Shown: one piece after another, positions 8,914 to 18,661 of the stretch | How positions within the stretch are numbered: the first letter of the stretch is position 1 | Layout: each line of letters starts with the position of its first letter | NCBI RefSeq assembly: GCF_016863395.1 | Contig: NZ_BOOU01000073.1 | Coordinates: forward strand, 42,716-106,715 | Length of the DNA stretch: 64,000 bases | Reading direction: 5' to 3' | DNA from: Sphaerisporangium rufum | GTDB taxonomy: Bacteria > Actinomycetota > Actinomycetes > Streptosporangiales > Streptosporangiaceae | Notes under the pieces: model-generated | The model's input: the letters and a program-made list of their open reading frames with translations, nothing else | Database searches by the model: none | Told to the model about the DNA's origin: nothing | Made by a program: the position numbers and the translations under genes

Positions 8914-9570
8914 GTGGCGGTCGGCAAAGGCGGAGTGCTGGAACTGGCCGTGCTCGGTTCGCTGCACGAGACGCCCCTACATGGCTATGAGCTGCGCAAA
9001 CGGCTCAACGCCCTGCTCGGGATGTTCCGTGCGTTCTCCTATGGCTCGCTCTACCCGTGCCTGCGGCAGTTGCTGGGCAACGGCCTCATCACCGAGGAGC
9101 CGCCTGTCGACACCACCCGCGGTGCCGCCGCGCCGGCGCCGCGCGAAGGCGCGCTCCCGCTGGCCGGGCGGCGATCGAAGATCGTCTACCGGCTGACGGC
9201 CGAGGGCAAGGAGCGCCTGCAGGAGCTGCTCACCCAGGCGGGGCCGTCCTCCTGGGAGGACGAGAGCTTCGGGGTGCACTTCGCGTTCTTCCGCCACACC
9301 GAGGCGGAGGTGCGGTTGCGCATCCTTGAGGGCCGCCGCAGCCGGCTGGAGGAGCGGCTGGACGCGGTCCGCACCGCCCTGGCCCGCACCCGCGAGCGGC
9401 TGGACAGCTACACCCTCGAACTGCAGCGGCACGGCTTGGAATCGGTCGAGCGCGAAGTGCGCTGGCTGAACGAATTGATCGACACCGAACGGGCGCAGGC
9501 CGTCCGGGCAAGAGCGGAGGGGGCGCGGGCGCAGGACGCCGGCCCAGCTCCTGATAACACAAGTGAGTAA
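8914..9570 (+). CDS. PadR-family transcriptional regulator
   Basis: A 218-residue repressor. N-terminal winged helix-turn-helix of the PadR type: [23 protein letters not shown], then the [19 protein letters not shown] recognition helix and a wing with [17 protein letters not shown]. The C-terminal half (about residues 120-195) is a predicted coiled coil with [19 protein letters not shown], the dimerisation part. GTG start at 8914. It lies 13 bases upstream of inositol-phosphate synthase, so it probably controls that gene together with itself through the palindrome at 8858-8878. Effector unknown. Confidence 0.92.
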   Translation: MAVGKGGVLELAVLGSLHETPLHGYELRKRLNALLGMFRAFSYGSLYPCLRQLLGNGLITEEPPVDTTRGAAAPAPREGALPLAGRRSKIVYRLTAEGKERLQELLTQAGPSSWEDESFGVHFAFFRHTEAEVRLRILEGRRSRLEERLDAVRTALARTRERLDSYTLELQRHGLESVEREVRWLNELIDTERAQAVRARAEGARAQDAGPAPDNTSE

Positions 9571-9583
9571 AGGAGCGAGTGCC

Positions 9584-10663
9584 ATGGGTTCCGTGCGCGT
9601 AGCCATCGTCGGCGTCGGCAACTGTGCGGCCGCACTGGTGCAGGGCGTGCATTTCTATCGAGACGCCGACCCCGCCACCCGGGTTCCGGGCCTCATGCAC
9701 GTCAGGTTCGGCGACTACCACGTCGGTGACCTGGAGTTCGTGGCGGCGTTCGACGTGGACGCCAAGAAGGTCGGCCGTGACCTGTCCGAGGCGATCGTGG
9801 CCTCGGAGAACAACACGATCAAGATCTGTGACGTGCCGCCCACCGGGGTGACCGTGCAGCGCGGCCCGACCTACGACGGTCTCGGCGAGTACTACCTCGA
9901 GATGATCGAGGAGTCGGACGAGGCCGCCGTCGACGTGGTGGCCGCGCTGCGCGAGTCCCGGGCCGACGTGCTCGTCTCCTATCTTCCGGTGGGCTCGGAG
10001 GAGGCCGACCGCTTCTACGCGCAGTGCGCGCTGGACGCGGGGGTGGCCTTCGTGAACGCGCTCCCGGTGTTCATCGCCTCCGACCCGGTCTGGGCGAAGA
10101 AGTTCACCGACGCCGGCGTGCCCATCGTCGGCGACGACATCAAGTCCCAGGTCGGCGCCACCATCACCCACCGGGTGATGGCCAAGCTCTTCGAGGACCG
10201 CGGGGTGGAGCTGCTGCGCACGTACCAGCTCAACTTCGGCGGCAACATGGACTTCATGAACATGCTGGAGCGCAAGCGCCTCCAGTCCAAGAAGATCTCC
10301 AAGACGCAGTCGGTCACCTCGCAGATCCCGCACGAGATGGCCCGGGCGGACGTGCACATCGGCCCGTCGGACCACGTGCCGTGGCTGGACGACCGCAAGT
10401 GGGCCTATGTCCGCCTGGAGGGCCGGTCCTTCGGCGACACGCCGCTCAACCTGGAGTACAAGCTCGAGGTCTGGGACTCCCCCAACTCGGCCGGTGTGAT
10501 CATCGACGCCGTCCGGGCCGCGAAGATCGCCATGGACCGTGGCATCGGCGGGCCGATCCTGTCGGCGTCCTCGTACTTCATGAAGTCGCCGCCGGAGCAG
10601 TACTCCGACGACGACGCGCGCGAATCCGTTGAAAGGTTCATCCGCGGCGAGGTCGAGCGCTGA
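9584..10663 (+). CDS. ino1: Inositol-3-phosphate synthase
   Basis: Converts glucose 6-phosphate to 1L-myo-inositol 1-phosphate with NAD, the first step towards phosphatidylinositol, lipomannan anchors and mycothiol. The 359-residue chain begins [21 protein letters not shown], the dinucleotide-binding motif. The [11 protein letters not shown] and [15 protein letters not shown] segments and [12 protein letters not shown] are hallmarks of the actinobacterial enzyme. The ATG at 9584 follows GGAG by about 8 bases; an upstream in-frame start would overlap padR. Links well with the mannosyltransferases nearby that build on phosphatidylinositol, although that connection is inference. Confidence 0.95.
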   Translation: MGSVRVAIVGVGNCAAALVQGVHFYRDADPATRVPGLMHVRFGDYHVGDLEFVAAFDVDAKKVGRDLSEAIVASENNTIKICDVPPTGVTVQRGPTYDGLGEYYLEMIEESDEAAVDVVAALRESRADVLVSYLPVGSEEADRFYAQCALDAGVAFVNALPVFIASDPVWAKKFTDAGVPIVGDDIKSQVGATITHRVMAKLFEDRGVELLRTYQLNFGGNMDFMNMLERKRLQSKKISKTQSVTSQIPHEMARADVHIGPSDHVPWLDDRKWAYVRLEGRSFGDTPLNLEYKLEVWDSPNSAGVIIDAVRAAKIAMDRGIGGPILSASSYFMKSPPEQYSDDDARESVERFIRGEVER

Positions 10664-10683
10664 CCCGCTCCCCTTCCGGCGTA

Positions 10684-10718
10684 CCGGCACCGGCACCGCT
10701 CCGGCGGGCCGGTGCCGG
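10684..10718. terminator. Bidirectional hairpin between ino1 and idi
   Basis: CCGGCACC (10684-10691, repeated at 10690-10697) can pair with GGTGCCGG at 10711-10718, between two convergent genes. There is no T-run, common in high-GC actinomycetes. The stem is direct observation; termination is inferred from position. Confidence 0.5.
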
Positions 10719-10733
10719 CCGTTCTCCGGCCCC

Positions 10734-11333
10734 TCAGCCGGCGGCGGACGGCGGGCGCGCGGCCGGCGGCAGCGCGGCCGGGTCGGCGACGGCCCAGGTG
10801 TGCGGGTCCGGCCCGAGGGCGACCAGCGCGGGCACCTGCTCGGCGCACCACGGGGACACCTCCAGCCGGCCGGCCAGCACGTCGTCGGCGAACTCCTTCC
10901 ACGGCAGCCACCGCGCGTCGTCCACTTCGTCCGGGTTCGGTGCCGGCTCGCGGGCGATGACCGCCCGGTAGACCGGGCAGATCTCGTGCTCCACGGTGCC
11001 GTCGTCCATGACCGCCCGGTAGGCGAACTCGGGCAGCACCAGGTCGACCCGCTCGACGGCCAGCCCCAGCTCGTAGGCGAGCCGGCGGCGGACCGCGTCC
11101 GGCGGCGCCTCGCCCGGCAGGGGATGACCGCAGCAGCTGTTGGTCAGCACACCCGGCCAGGTGCGCTTGTGCGCGGCGCGGCGGGTCAGCAGCACCCGGC
11201 CCTCGTCGTCGAACACATAGCAGGAGAACGCCAGGTGCAGCGGCGTGGCGGTGCCGTGCACGGCGGCCTTGGGCGCGGTTCCGATGGCCTGCCCGTCGGC
11301 GTCCACCAGTACGACATGCTCTTCTAGCGTCAC
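10734..11333 (-). CDS. idi: Isopentenyl-diphosphate delta-isomerase, type I
   Basis: Interconverts isopentenyl and dimethylallyl diphosphate in the cytoplasm using a Nudix-fold, metal-dependent mechanism. The chain has [21 protein letters not shown], the catalytic Cys loop [12 protein letters not shown], the Nudix-like RRLAYELGL helix and the second-half [11 protein letters not shown] with its metal-binding Glu. 199 residues is normal for the bacterial type I enzyme. GTG start at 11333 places the conserved [11 protein letters not shown] opening at the N-terminus. Convergent with ino1 and divergent from the MFS gene. Confidence 0.95.
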   Translation of the reverse strand: MTLEEHVVLVDADGQAIGTAPKAAVHGTATPLHLAFSCYVFDDEGRVLLTRRAAHKRTWPGVLTNSCCGHPLPGEAPPDAVRRRLAYELGLAVERVDLVLPEFAYRAVMDDGTVEHEICPVYRAVIAREPAPNPDEVDDARWLPWKEFADDVLAGRLEVSPWCAEQVPALVALGPDPHTWAVADPAALPPAARPPSAAG

Positions 11334-11523
11334 CCTGTCGAGACTACGAGATCATGTCCGGTCCGCCGCCGCCGGGCCGGAGCCGCGCCGGTCCGTCCGG
11401 AGCAGGTGTCCCTCGCGGGCGGGAAATCTTCATCCCCGGTCGGTGAACCGTCTACCGCGCCGCCACCGGACGACCGCCACCGGTGCGTGCGCCCGCCGCC
11501 GGATCGGCGTCCCCGCCCGGGAT

Positions 11524-11541
11524 ATCGGGGATGTTCCCGAT
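11524..11541. promoter_or_regulatory. Inverted repeat upstream of MFS gene
   Basis: ATCGGG-GATGTT-CCCGAT, 6-bp arms with a 6-base spacer, extended to 7 of 8 if the next bases are included. It ends 34 bases before the GTG start of the transporter, where an operator would lie. No regulator gene is adjacent. Only the symmetry is observed. Confidence 0.35.
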
Positions 11542-11575
11542 GTGGCGCCGGAGATCCGGCCAGTAGTCTGATCGA

Positions 11576-12874
11576 GTGTCCTTCGTCTCCGACCTCCGTA
11601 CCCTCCTGCGAGGCAGGGACTTCCGGCGGCTGTTCGCCACCCGCCTGGTGTCGCAGTTCTCCGACGGCGTCTTCCAGTTCGCGGTCGCCGGATACGCGTT
11701 CTTCACCCCGGAGAAGCAGACCACCGCCACCGAGGCGGCCGTCGCGTTCGCCGTGCTGCTGCTCCCCTACTCGATCCTCGGCCCGTTCGCCGGGGTCTTC
11801 ATCGACCGCTGGTCGCGGCGGCAGATCCTGGTGGTCGCGCCGGTCGTGCGGGGCGCCCTGCTGGCGGTGGCCGCGCTACTGGTCGGGCTCGGCGCGCCGG
11901 ACTGGTGCTTCTACGCCGCCGCGCTCGGCGTGCTCGGCGTCAACCGCTTCTTCCTGGCCGCGCTCAGCGCCTCGCTGCCGCATGTGGTACCGGCCGACCG
12001 GCTGCTGCTGGCCAACGCGGTCACCCCGACGTCCGGCACCATCGCCACCTTCGTCGGAGCCGGTGTCGGCTACCTGCTCCGCGCGCTGTCCGGGGCCGAG
12101 CACACCGGCACCGCCGTGCTGCTCGTGGTCTCCGGCGTGGTGTTCGGCCTGAGCGCGCTGGTCGCCTCGACCATGCACCGCACGCTGCTCGGCCCGTCCT
12201 TCGACCCCGGACTGCCCGAGGCGCGCGAGGCGGTGCGGCACGTGCTGGCCGGCCTGGTGGACGGCGCCCGGCACGTCCTGCACGCGCGCACCCCGGCGGC
12301 GGCGCTGGCCGGCATGGCCGCGCACCGGTTCATGTACGGCCTGAGCATCGTGATGACCGTCATGCTGTACCGCTACTACTTCACCCACGACGCCGAGGCC
12401 GGGCTGAACCAGATGACCGGGGTGCTGGCCACCTCCGGGCTGGGCTTCTTCGCGGCCGTCCTGATCACGCCGTGGGCCACCCGCCGGTTCCGGCCCGAGG
12501 CGTGGATCCCCATCATGCTGGCCAGTGCCGGGGTGCTGGAGCTGGCCCTGTGCCTGCCGTTCCACCAGATCGGCTTCCTGACCGCGGGATTCGTGCTCGG
12601 GGTGACCGGGCAGAGCGTCAAGATCTGTGCGGACACCATCGTGCAGCGCGACGTCGAGGACGCCTACCTCGGCCGGGTCTTCTCGATCTACGACATGCTG
12701 TTCAACGGGGCGTTCGTGCTGGCCGCGGTGGTCGCCGCGTTCATGCTGCCGCCGGACGGCCGGTCCTACCCGGTGCTGGTGCTCGCCTCGGCCGGGTACG
12801 TGCTGAGCGCCATCGGATACCGGCTGATCAGCGGCGGCGCCGGTTCGCCGCGGCCCGAGCGGGTCGCCGGCTGA
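11576..12874 (+). CDS. MFS transporter
   Basis: A 432-residue major facilitator protein with about twelve hydrophobic segments. The opening SFVSDLRTLLRGRDFRRLFATRLVSQFSDG and the loop after helix 2-3, GPFAGVFIDRWSRRQILVVAP, are the MFS motif A region, and VLATSGLGFF plus TPWATRRFRPEAW mark the second half. Similar to drug or metabolite exporters of the MFS_3 type. Starts with GTG at 11576. No neighbouring biosynthetic genes suggest a substrate. Confidence 0.88.
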   Translation: MSFVSDLRTLLRGRDFRRLFATRLVSQFSDGVFQFAVAGYAFFTPEKQTTATEAAVAFAVLLLPYSILGPFAGVFIDRWSRRQILVVAPVVRGALLAVAALLVGLGAPDWCFYAAALGVLGVNRFFLAALSASLPHVVPADRLLLANAVTPTSGTIATFVGAGVGYLLRALSGAEHTGTAVLLVVSGVVFGLSALVASTMHRTLLGPSFDPGLPEAREAVRHVLAGLVDGARHVLHARTPAAALAGMAAHRFMYGLSIVMTVMLYRYYFTHDAEAGLNQMTGVLATSGLGFFAAVLITPWATRRFRPEAWIPIMLASAGVLELALCLPFHQIGFLTAGFVLGVTGQSVKICADTIVQRDVEDAYLGRVFSIYDMLFNGAFVLAAVVAAFMLPPDGRSYPVLVLASAGYVLSAIGYRLISGGAGSPRPERVAG

Positions 12875-12890
12875 CCGTGCCGGGCCGCGC

Positions 12891-14165
12891 TCAGCCGCGC
12901 GGCGCCGCGGTGGCGGCGACCATGGCGGCGGTGATGGCGGCCACGTCCTGGTCGCCGGTGACGTAGGGCGGCATCGCGTACACCAGCCGGCCGAACGGGC
13001 GCAGCCACACCCCGTGCGCCATGGCGATGTCCTGGACGCGCGGCACGTCCACCGGGTGCTCGGTCTCGATCACGCCGATCGCGCCCAGCACCCGGACATC
13101 GGCCACCCTCGGCGACCGCGCCGCCCGGGCCAGCCCGTCGGCCAGACCCGCCTCGATCCGCTTGACGTCCTCCCGCCAGGGGCGCTCGTCCAACAGCGCC
13201 AGCGACGCCTCGGCGACCGCGGCGGCCAGCGGGTTGCCCATGTAGGTGGGGCCGTGCATGAGCACGCCGATCCGTTCGGCCACCTCGGCGGTGCACAGGG
13301 TCGCGGCCATGGTGAGGTAGCCGCCGGTCATCGCCTTGCCGACGCACATGATGTCCGGCCGGACGCCGGCGTGGTCGCAGCCGAACATCTCGCCGGTGCG
13401 GCCGAAGCCGGTCGCGATCTCGTCCGCGATGAGCAGCAGGCCGTGCCGGTCGGCCAGCTCGCGCAGCCGGCGCAGGTAGGCCGGGTGGTAGAAGCGCATG
13501 CCGCCGGCGCCCTGCACCACCGGCTCGACGATGATCGCCGCGAGCTCGGCCGCGTGCCGGGCCACCATCTCGTCCAGGTGGGCCAGGTAGGCCTGGTCCA
13601 CCGGGGCCTCCTCCCCGGCCGGTGCGCCGGGACGGACGCCGTACCCGCCGGGCGGCCGGTCGGCGAAGACGTGCCGGGGCAGCACGCCGGAGAACAGGTG
13701 GTGCATGCCGTTGACCGGGTCGCACACCGCCATCACGCCGAAGGTGTCACCGTGGTAGCCGCCCCGCACGGTCAGCAGCCGGCCGCGCCCGGTGCACTGC
13801 ACGGCCATCTTGATGGCGACCTCCACCGCCACCGAGCCGGAGTCGGCCAGGAAGACCTTGTCCAGCCCGGTCATGGCCGACAGCCGCCGGGCCAGCCGGA
13901 CGGCCGGCTCGTGGGTCAGCCCGCCGAACATGACGTGCGCCATGTCACCGAGCTGCGCGCGCACCGCCTCGTTGAGCCGCGGGTGGTTGTAGCCGTGGAT
14001 CGCCGCCCACCAGGAGGACATGCCGTCCACCAGCACCCGCCCGTCGGCGAGCCGCAACCGGACGCCGTCCGCCCCGGCCACCGGATGTGCGCCGGCCGCG
14101 CCGGCCGCGGCGTAGGGATGCCACAGGTGACGGCGGTCGAGGTCGCGCAGCGTCTCGGCGTCCAT
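12891..14165 (-). CDS. bioA: Adenosylmethionine-8-amino-7-oxononanoate aminotransferase
   Basis: Class III, PLP-dependent transaminase making 7,8-diaminononanoate in biotin synthesis, with S-adenosylmethionine as amino donor. Conserved landmarks: [14 protein letters not shown] at the N-terminus, [40 protein letters not shown], the PLP lysine in CVGKAMTGG, and [19 protein letters not shown]. 424 residues is the family length. No bioB, bioD or bioF is present in the window, so the gene stands alone. It is 16 bases from the convergent MFS gene. Confidence 0.9.
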   Translation of the reverse strand: MDAETLRDLDRRHLWHPYAAAGAAGAHPVAGADGVRLRLADGRVLVDGMSSWWAAIHGYNHPRLNEAVRAQLGDMAHVMFGGLTHEPAVRLARRLSAMTGLDKVFLADSGSVAVEVAIKMAVQCTGRGRLLTVRGGYHGDTFGVMAVCDPVNGMHHLFSGVLPRHVFADRPPGGYGVRPGAPAGEEAPVDQAYLAHLDEMVARHAAELAAIIVEPVVQGAGGMRFYHPAYLRRLRELADRHGLLLIADEIATGFGRTGEMFGCDHAGVRPDIMCVGKAMTGGYLTMAATLCTAEVAERIGVLMHGPTYMGNPLAAAVAEASLALLDERPWREDVKRIEAGLADGLARAARSPRVADVRVLGAIGVIETEHPVDVPRVQDIAMAHGVWLRPFGRLVYAMPPYVTGDQDVAAITAAMVAATAAPRG

Positions 14166-14189
14166 GCCGTCACCCTACGGCGCGGCCGA

Positions 14190-15629
14190 TCAGGCGGGAA
14201 GGACGCCTTCGGTGCGCGCCCATTCGAGCAGCGCCTCGCGGGCGGCGTCCTTGCCGAGCAGCCCGCGGTCCAGCCGCATGTCGAGCAGGAACTTGTACGC
14301 CCGGCCGACCACCGGACCGGGACCGACGCCCAGGACGCCCTGGATCTCGTTGCCGTCCAGCTCGGGGCGGATCTTGGCCAGCTCCTCCTGCTCGGCCAGC
14401 CGGGCGATGCGGATCTCCAGCTCGTCGTAGGTGCGCGACAGCGCCTGCGCCTTGCGGCGGTTGCGGGTGGTGCAGTCGGCCCTGGTGAGCTTGTGCAGCC
14501 GCTCCAGCAGGTGACCGGCGTCGCGCACGTAGCGGCGCACCGCGGAGTCGGTCCACTCGCCGGTGCCGTAGCCGTGGAAGCGCAGGTGCAGCTCCACCAG
14601 CCGGGAGACGTCGGCGGTCACGTCCTTGGGGAAACGCAGCTCGGTCAGGCGCTTCTTGGTCAGCTGCGCGCCCACCACCTCGTGGTGGTGGAAGGAGACC
14701 CGCCCGCCTTCCTCGAAGCGGCGGGTCTTCGGCTTGCCGATGTCGTGCAGCAGCGCCGCCCAGCGCAGCACGCGGTCCGGACCGGCCGCCTCCTGGGCGA
14801 TGGCCTGCTCCAGCACGATCAGCGTGTGCTCGTAGACGTCCTTGTGCCGGTGGTGCTCGTCGATCTCCAGCCGCAGTTTCGGCAGCTCGGGCAGCACGTG
14901 CTCGGCCAGGCCGGTGTCGGCCAGCAGGGCGAGGCCCGCACGCGGGAACGCGCCGCAGATCAGCTTGTCCAGCTCGTCACGGATGCGTTCGGCCGAGACG
15001 ATCTCGATGCGGTCGGCCATCGCGGTCATGGCGGCGACCACCGCCGGGTCGACCGCGAAGCCGAGCTGCGCGGCGAACCGCGCGGCGCGCAGCATGCGCA
15101 GCGGGTCGTCGTCGAAGGACCGCTCCGGCGGGCCGGGGGTGCGCAGCACCTTCGCGCCCAGATCGGCCAGACCGCCGTACGGGTCGACGAACTCGTGGCC
15201 GGGCAGCCGCACCGCCATCGCGTTGATCGCGAAGTCGCGGCGCTCGAGATCGGCCTCCAGGGTGTCTCCGTAGTCGACCTCGGGCTTGCGGGACCTGGGG
15301 TCGTACGACTCGCTGCGGTAGGTGGTGATCTCCAGGATCCAGTCGCCCTTGCGGACCCCGACCGTGCCGAAATCGATGCCGATGGTCCACACCGAGTCGG
15401 CCCAGCCGCTGACCATCTCCAGCACCCGCTCGGGCCGGGCGTCGGTGGTCAGGTCGAGGTCGTTGCCGATGCGGCCGAGGAAGACGTCGCGAACCGAGCC
15501 GCCGACCACGGCGAGCTCGTGGCCCTGGCGGGCGAACACCTCGCCGAGCTCGTCGGCGACGGGGGCGATCCGCCGGAACAGATCGGTCACGGCCTTCTGT
15601 TGGCTGACACTCAGGTTTGAGACGGACAA
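14190..15629 (-). CDS. cca: CCA tRNA nucleotidyltransferase (HD-domain type)
   Basis: Adds or repairs the 3' CCA of tRNAs. The head domain has VVGGSVRDVFLGRIGNDLDLTTDARPE with the catalytic DLD, followed by RRDFAINAMAVRLPG and the LRMLRAARFAAQLGFAVDPA neck motif. A C-terminal HD phosphohydrolase domain is present: LLHDIGKPKTR with HHHEVVGAQ. 479 residues matches actinobacterial enzymes. Relevant here because the tRNA-Ile at 49.1 kb does not encode CCA. The start at 15629 opens MSVSNLSVSQQKAVTDLF. It is divergent from the YbaK-like gene. Confidence 0.94.
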   Translation of the reverse strand: MSVSNLSVSQQKAVTDLFRRIAPVADELGEVFARQGHELAVVGGSVRDVFLGRIGNDLDLTTDARPERVLEMVSGWADSVWTIGIDFGTVGVRKGDWILEITTYRSESYDPRSRKPEVDYGDTLEADLERRDFAINAMAVRLPGHEFVDPYGGLADLGAKVLRTPGPPERSFDDDPLRMLRAARFAAQLGFAVDPAVVAAMTAMADRIEIVSAERIRDELDKLICGAFPRAGLALLADTGLAEHVLPELPKLRLEIDEHHRHKDVYEHTLIVLEQAIAQEAAGPDRVLRWAALLHDIGKPKTRRFEEGGRVSFHHHEVVGAQLTKKRLTELRFPKDVTADVSRLVELHLRFHGYGTGEWTDSAVRRYVRDAGHLLERLHKLTRADCTTRNRRKAQALSRTYDELEIRIARLAEQEELAKIRPELDGNEIQGVLGVGPGPVVGRAYKFLLDMRLDRGLLGKDAAREALLEWARTEGVLPA

Positions 15630-15771
15630 GCTGGGTAGGTCCTTCGGTTACGGACGAGAATCTCCGCGCTGGCCCTGGTCTGACCCGCCGGGTTCGCACC
15701 CTGCGCGATCACCAGGTTTGGTCGGTCGTAGATCTGCCGCGGGCAGCCGGGCAGGGCAAGGAGCACGAGAG

Positions 15772-16326
15772 ATGAAAGACGCCCTCGCGATCCACCGCCG
15801 CCTGCTGTCGCTTCAGATCCACCATGAGATCGTACGACTTCCGCGCGCCATGACGTGCGCCGACGACCTTCCCGACATTCTGCACGTGGATCCGGCGAGC
15901 TGCGTGCGGGTCACGGTCTTCGAGGTCACCGCCCGTTCCGAACGCCGGCCGGTCGCCGTGGTCGGCGCCGTCGCCGCCCCGCCCAGACCCGGCGCGGTCG
16001 CCGCCCTGCTGGGCGCCCGTAAGGTGCGCCCGGCCCCCGCCTTCCTGGTGAACTCCGCCACAGACTACGCCGCGTCGGCCGTCGCGCCGCTGCTGCTGCC
16101 CGACGAGCTGACCGTGCTGGTCGACGAGCGGCTGGCGGCCGGTCTCGACCCCGACCAGCCGGTGCACACCCCGACCGGCGAGCGCCGTACGGCACTGCGG
16201 ATCCGCGCCTTCGACCTTCTCTCCCTCATTCATGGAAAACATGTCGACCTCCAGGCGGCACGGCACCGCCACGGGCGGCACACCGCCCACCGCGAGGCCC
16301 GGCCGGCCGCGGGCGCCACGTGCTGA
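15772..16326 (+). CDS. YbaK/ProX-like aminoacyl-tRNA deacylase domain protein
   Basis: A 184-residue protein resembling the YbaK/ProRS-editing fold that hydrolyses mischarged tRNAs. Visible features are MKDALAIHRRLLSLQIHHEIVRLPR, then a strand-rich core with VAALLGARKVRPA and the lysine-containing segment, and a late LLPDELTVLVDERLA. The ATG at 15772 follows CAAGGAGCACGAGAG. The last 25 residues are His/Arg/Ala-rich and look disordered. The substrate is not determined; the family name is a fair but not certain call. Confidence 0.75.
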   Translation: MKDALAIHRRLLSLQIHHEIVRLPRAMTCADDLPDILHVDPASCVRVTVFEVTARSERRPVAVVGAVAAPPRPGAVAALLGARKVRPAPAFLVNSATDYAASAVAPLLLPDELTVLVDERLAAGLDPDQPVHTPTGERRTALRIRAFDLLSLIHGKHVDLQAARHRHGRHTAHREARPAAGATC

Positions 16327-16395
16327 CGACGCCGCCCGCCCCGCGATAGGCCATACCATTCTGGGCGTGCGCCGAACTCCACCCCTGGCCGGCAC

Positions 16396-18600
16396 GTGAC
16401 CCGCGGAGCCGCCCTCGTCTCCGTCCTCGCCGCGGCGTGCGCCACCGCCGCGGCGGCGCTCTGCGGTGCCCCGGCGGCGGACGCGCGCAGCGCGGCGGGT
16501 GCGCCGGCGACCGCCCAGGCCGTCTCCGCCCCGGTGCCCGGCCAGGCCGCCCGGCGGCAGGTGGCGCAGATCTCGATCGACTCCGTCTCGCCGCAGGCAC
16601 CCCGCGATCCGGACCAGCCGATCAAGATCTCCGGCACGGTGACCAACACCGGCTCCGCCCCGCTGTCGTGGATCTCCATCCGGCTGCGCTTCTCCCGCAG
16701 CGCGTTCACCGACCGCGCGCAGATGCAGGCGTTCGCCGACGGCGGGCAGGTGCTCGACCAGACCAAGCAGAGCAGGCCGCTCAGCCAGCTGCCGGCCGCG
16801 GGCAAGGCCGCCTTCGAGTTCACCACCAGCCCGGCCGAGCTCGGCATCACCGGCTTCCGCTTCGGCGTCTACCCGCTCACCGTGGAGCTGGTCGACACCG
16901 CGGCCCGGCAGCTCGCCGCCCAGCGCACCTTCCTGCCCTACGCCCAGCGCGGCGTCGCGGTGTCCCGCACCCGCGTCTCCTTCGCGCTCCCGCTGATCGA
17001 CCAGCCCCATCGCGGAGCCGACCTGCCCGGGCAGGCGGGCGGCAGCGCCGACGAGGTCTTCCTGGACGAAGGGCTGCGCGAGGCGGTCGCGGCCGGCGGG
17101 CGCCTGGACGACCTGCTGAAGATCGCCGAGGCGCCGGGCAAGGGCGTGACCTGGTTCGTCGATCCGGCCCTGCTGGACGAGGCGAGCGCCATGGCCCAGG
17201 GGTACCGGCTCAGGTCCAAGGACGGGACGACCGCCCGGCCCGGTGACCGTCAGGTCGCGGAGTGGCTGCGGCGGATGCGCGAGGCACTCGCCGACCGGAC
17301 GGTCGCCGCCACCCCGTACGCGGATCCCGACGTGGCCGCCGCCGCGCACAACGGACTGGAGGCCGCCACCCGGACGGCGCTGGACAAGGGGGCCACCGTC
17401 GCGTCCGCGCTGCTCGGCCGGGAGATCGGCACCACCGTCGGCTGGCCGGCCGGCGGGGTGGTCGACCACGACGGCCTGGACGCGCTGGCGATGGGCGGGG
17501 TGCGCACGGTCCTGCTGGCCGCCACCGCGTTGCCGCCGCAGCCGCCGGTCACCTTCACCCCGAACGCCGCGGCGACGCTGGAGACCGTCCGGCACGAGGT
17601 CAAGGTGCTGCTGGCCGACCCGCTGCTCGGGCAGCTCTTCGGCGGGGCGACCGCCCCGGACACTCCCGCGCTGGCCGCGCAGCGGTTCCTCGCCGAGACG
17701 GCCATGATCAGCGCCGAGCCGGGCGGCGGGCCGCGCGGCGTGGTCGTCGCCCCGGCCCGCCGCTGGAGCCCTGATCCGGCCTACGTGACCGCGCTGCTGA
17801 AGAGCGCCGGTTCGGCGCCCTGGCTGCGCCCGGCCGGCCTCGGCTCGATCAAGGCGGCGGACGAGGTGCCGCGCGGTCCGCTGACCTACACCGACAAGGA
17901 CCGGCAGGCCGAGCTCGACCGTTCCTACCTGACCAAGGTCCGCCGCCTCGGGCTGCGTGCCGAGGTGACCGCCACCGTGACCGACGACCACCGCCAGATC
18001 TTCGACACCGCGCTGCTCAACCTGGCCTCGTCGGCCTGGCGTGGGCGGATCAAGGAGGCGGGTCCGCTGTTCGACCAGGTCGACGCCGCGGTCACCGAGC
18101 GCACCGAGAAGGTGTCGGTGAACACCGTCACCCAGCGCACGCTCGCCGGGGACAACGGGGTGGTGCCGATCAGCATCCGTAACGACCTGGCCGGCCAGGA
18201 CGTCGAGCTAGGGGTACGGATCACCTCGGGAAACGAGCGCGTGCTGGAGATCGGCCGCTACGAGTCGCAAGTGAAGATCAGCCCGGGCAAGACCAAACCC
18301 ATCGACATCCCCATGATCGCGCACCGGGCCGGCAGCTCGACGACGGTCAAGGTGCAGCTCACCACGGCGGACGGCCTCATCCGGTACGGCAAGCCGGTCT
18401 CGGTCACGGTCCGGGTCACCGGCTACACCGCCATCACGCTGTGGATCGTCGGCGCCGGCCTCACCGTGATGCTGGCCGCGGTGGTGCTGCGCGTGCTGCG
18501 CCGGCACGCCCGGCGGCCGGCCAAGGGACGCCGGGCGGCCCCGCCCGAGCCGGTGGCCACCGTCCCCGAACCCGCCCGAAACCGAGAGGGGCCCTCTTGA
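16396..18600 (+). CDS. DUF6049 family exported membrane-anchored protein
   Basis: A 734-residue protein found next to murJ in actinobacteria. A signal peptide (about residues 1-31, ending ADARSA) is followed by an extracellular region: an Ig-like beta domain (QISIDSVSPQAPRDPDQPIKISGTVTN), a central segment that looks like a polysaccharide-deacetylase or TIM-like fold (FVDPALLDEASAMAQGY, PYADPDVAA), a second beta domain near residues 580-670, and a C-terminal helix YTAITLWIVGAGLTVMLAAV with a basic cytoplasmic tail. GTG start at 16396. Function unknown; position suggests a role in peptidoglycan or envelope assembly with MurJ. Confidence 0.85.
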   Translation: MTRGAALVSVLAAACATAAAALCGAPAADARSAAGAPATAQAVSAPVPGQAARRQVAQISIDSVSPQAPRDPDQPIKISGTVTNTGSAPLSWISIRLRFSRSAFTDRAQMQAFADGGQVLDQTKQSRPLSQLPAAGKAAFEFTTSPAELGITGFRFGVYPLTVELVDTAARQLAAQRTFLPYAQRGVAVSRTRVSFALPLIDQPHRGADLPGQAGGSADEVFLDEGLREAVAAGGRLDDLLKIAEAPGKGVTWFVDPALLDEASAMAQGYRLRSKDGTTARPGDRQVAEWLRRMREALADRTVAATPYADPDVAAAAHNGLEAATRTALDKGATVASALLGREIGTTVGWPAGGVVDHDGLDALAMGGVRTVLLAATALPPQPPVTFTPNAAATLETVRHEVKVLLADPLLGQLFGGATAPDTPALAAQRFLAETAMISAEPGGGPRGVVVAPARRWSPDPAYVTALLKSAGSAPWLRPAGLGSIKAADEVPRGPLTYTDKDRQAELDRSYLTKVRRLGLRAEVTATVTDDHRQIFDTALLNLASSAWRGRIKEAGPLFDQVDAAVTERTEKVSVNTVTQRTLAGDNGVVPISIRNDLAGQDVELGVRITSGNERVLEIGRYESQVKISPGKTKPIDIPMIAHRAGSSTTVKVQLTTADGLIRYGKPVSVTVRVTGYTAITLWIVGAGLTVMLAAVVLRVLRRHARRPAKGRRAAPPEPVATVPEPARNREGPS

Positions 18601-18661
18601 CCTCCCCCCCGCGACCGGCACCGGTCCGGTGCCGGGCCGCGCACCCGCCGGCGGGCCCGCG

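Noticed and set aside
12891..14165. bioA as evidence of a biotin operon
   Set aside because: No other biotin genes are in the window, so only the single-gene call is supported.
13014..15620. An open frame of 868 codons on the plus strand opposite bioA and cca
   Set aside because: Same reason; both opposite genes carry all family motifs.
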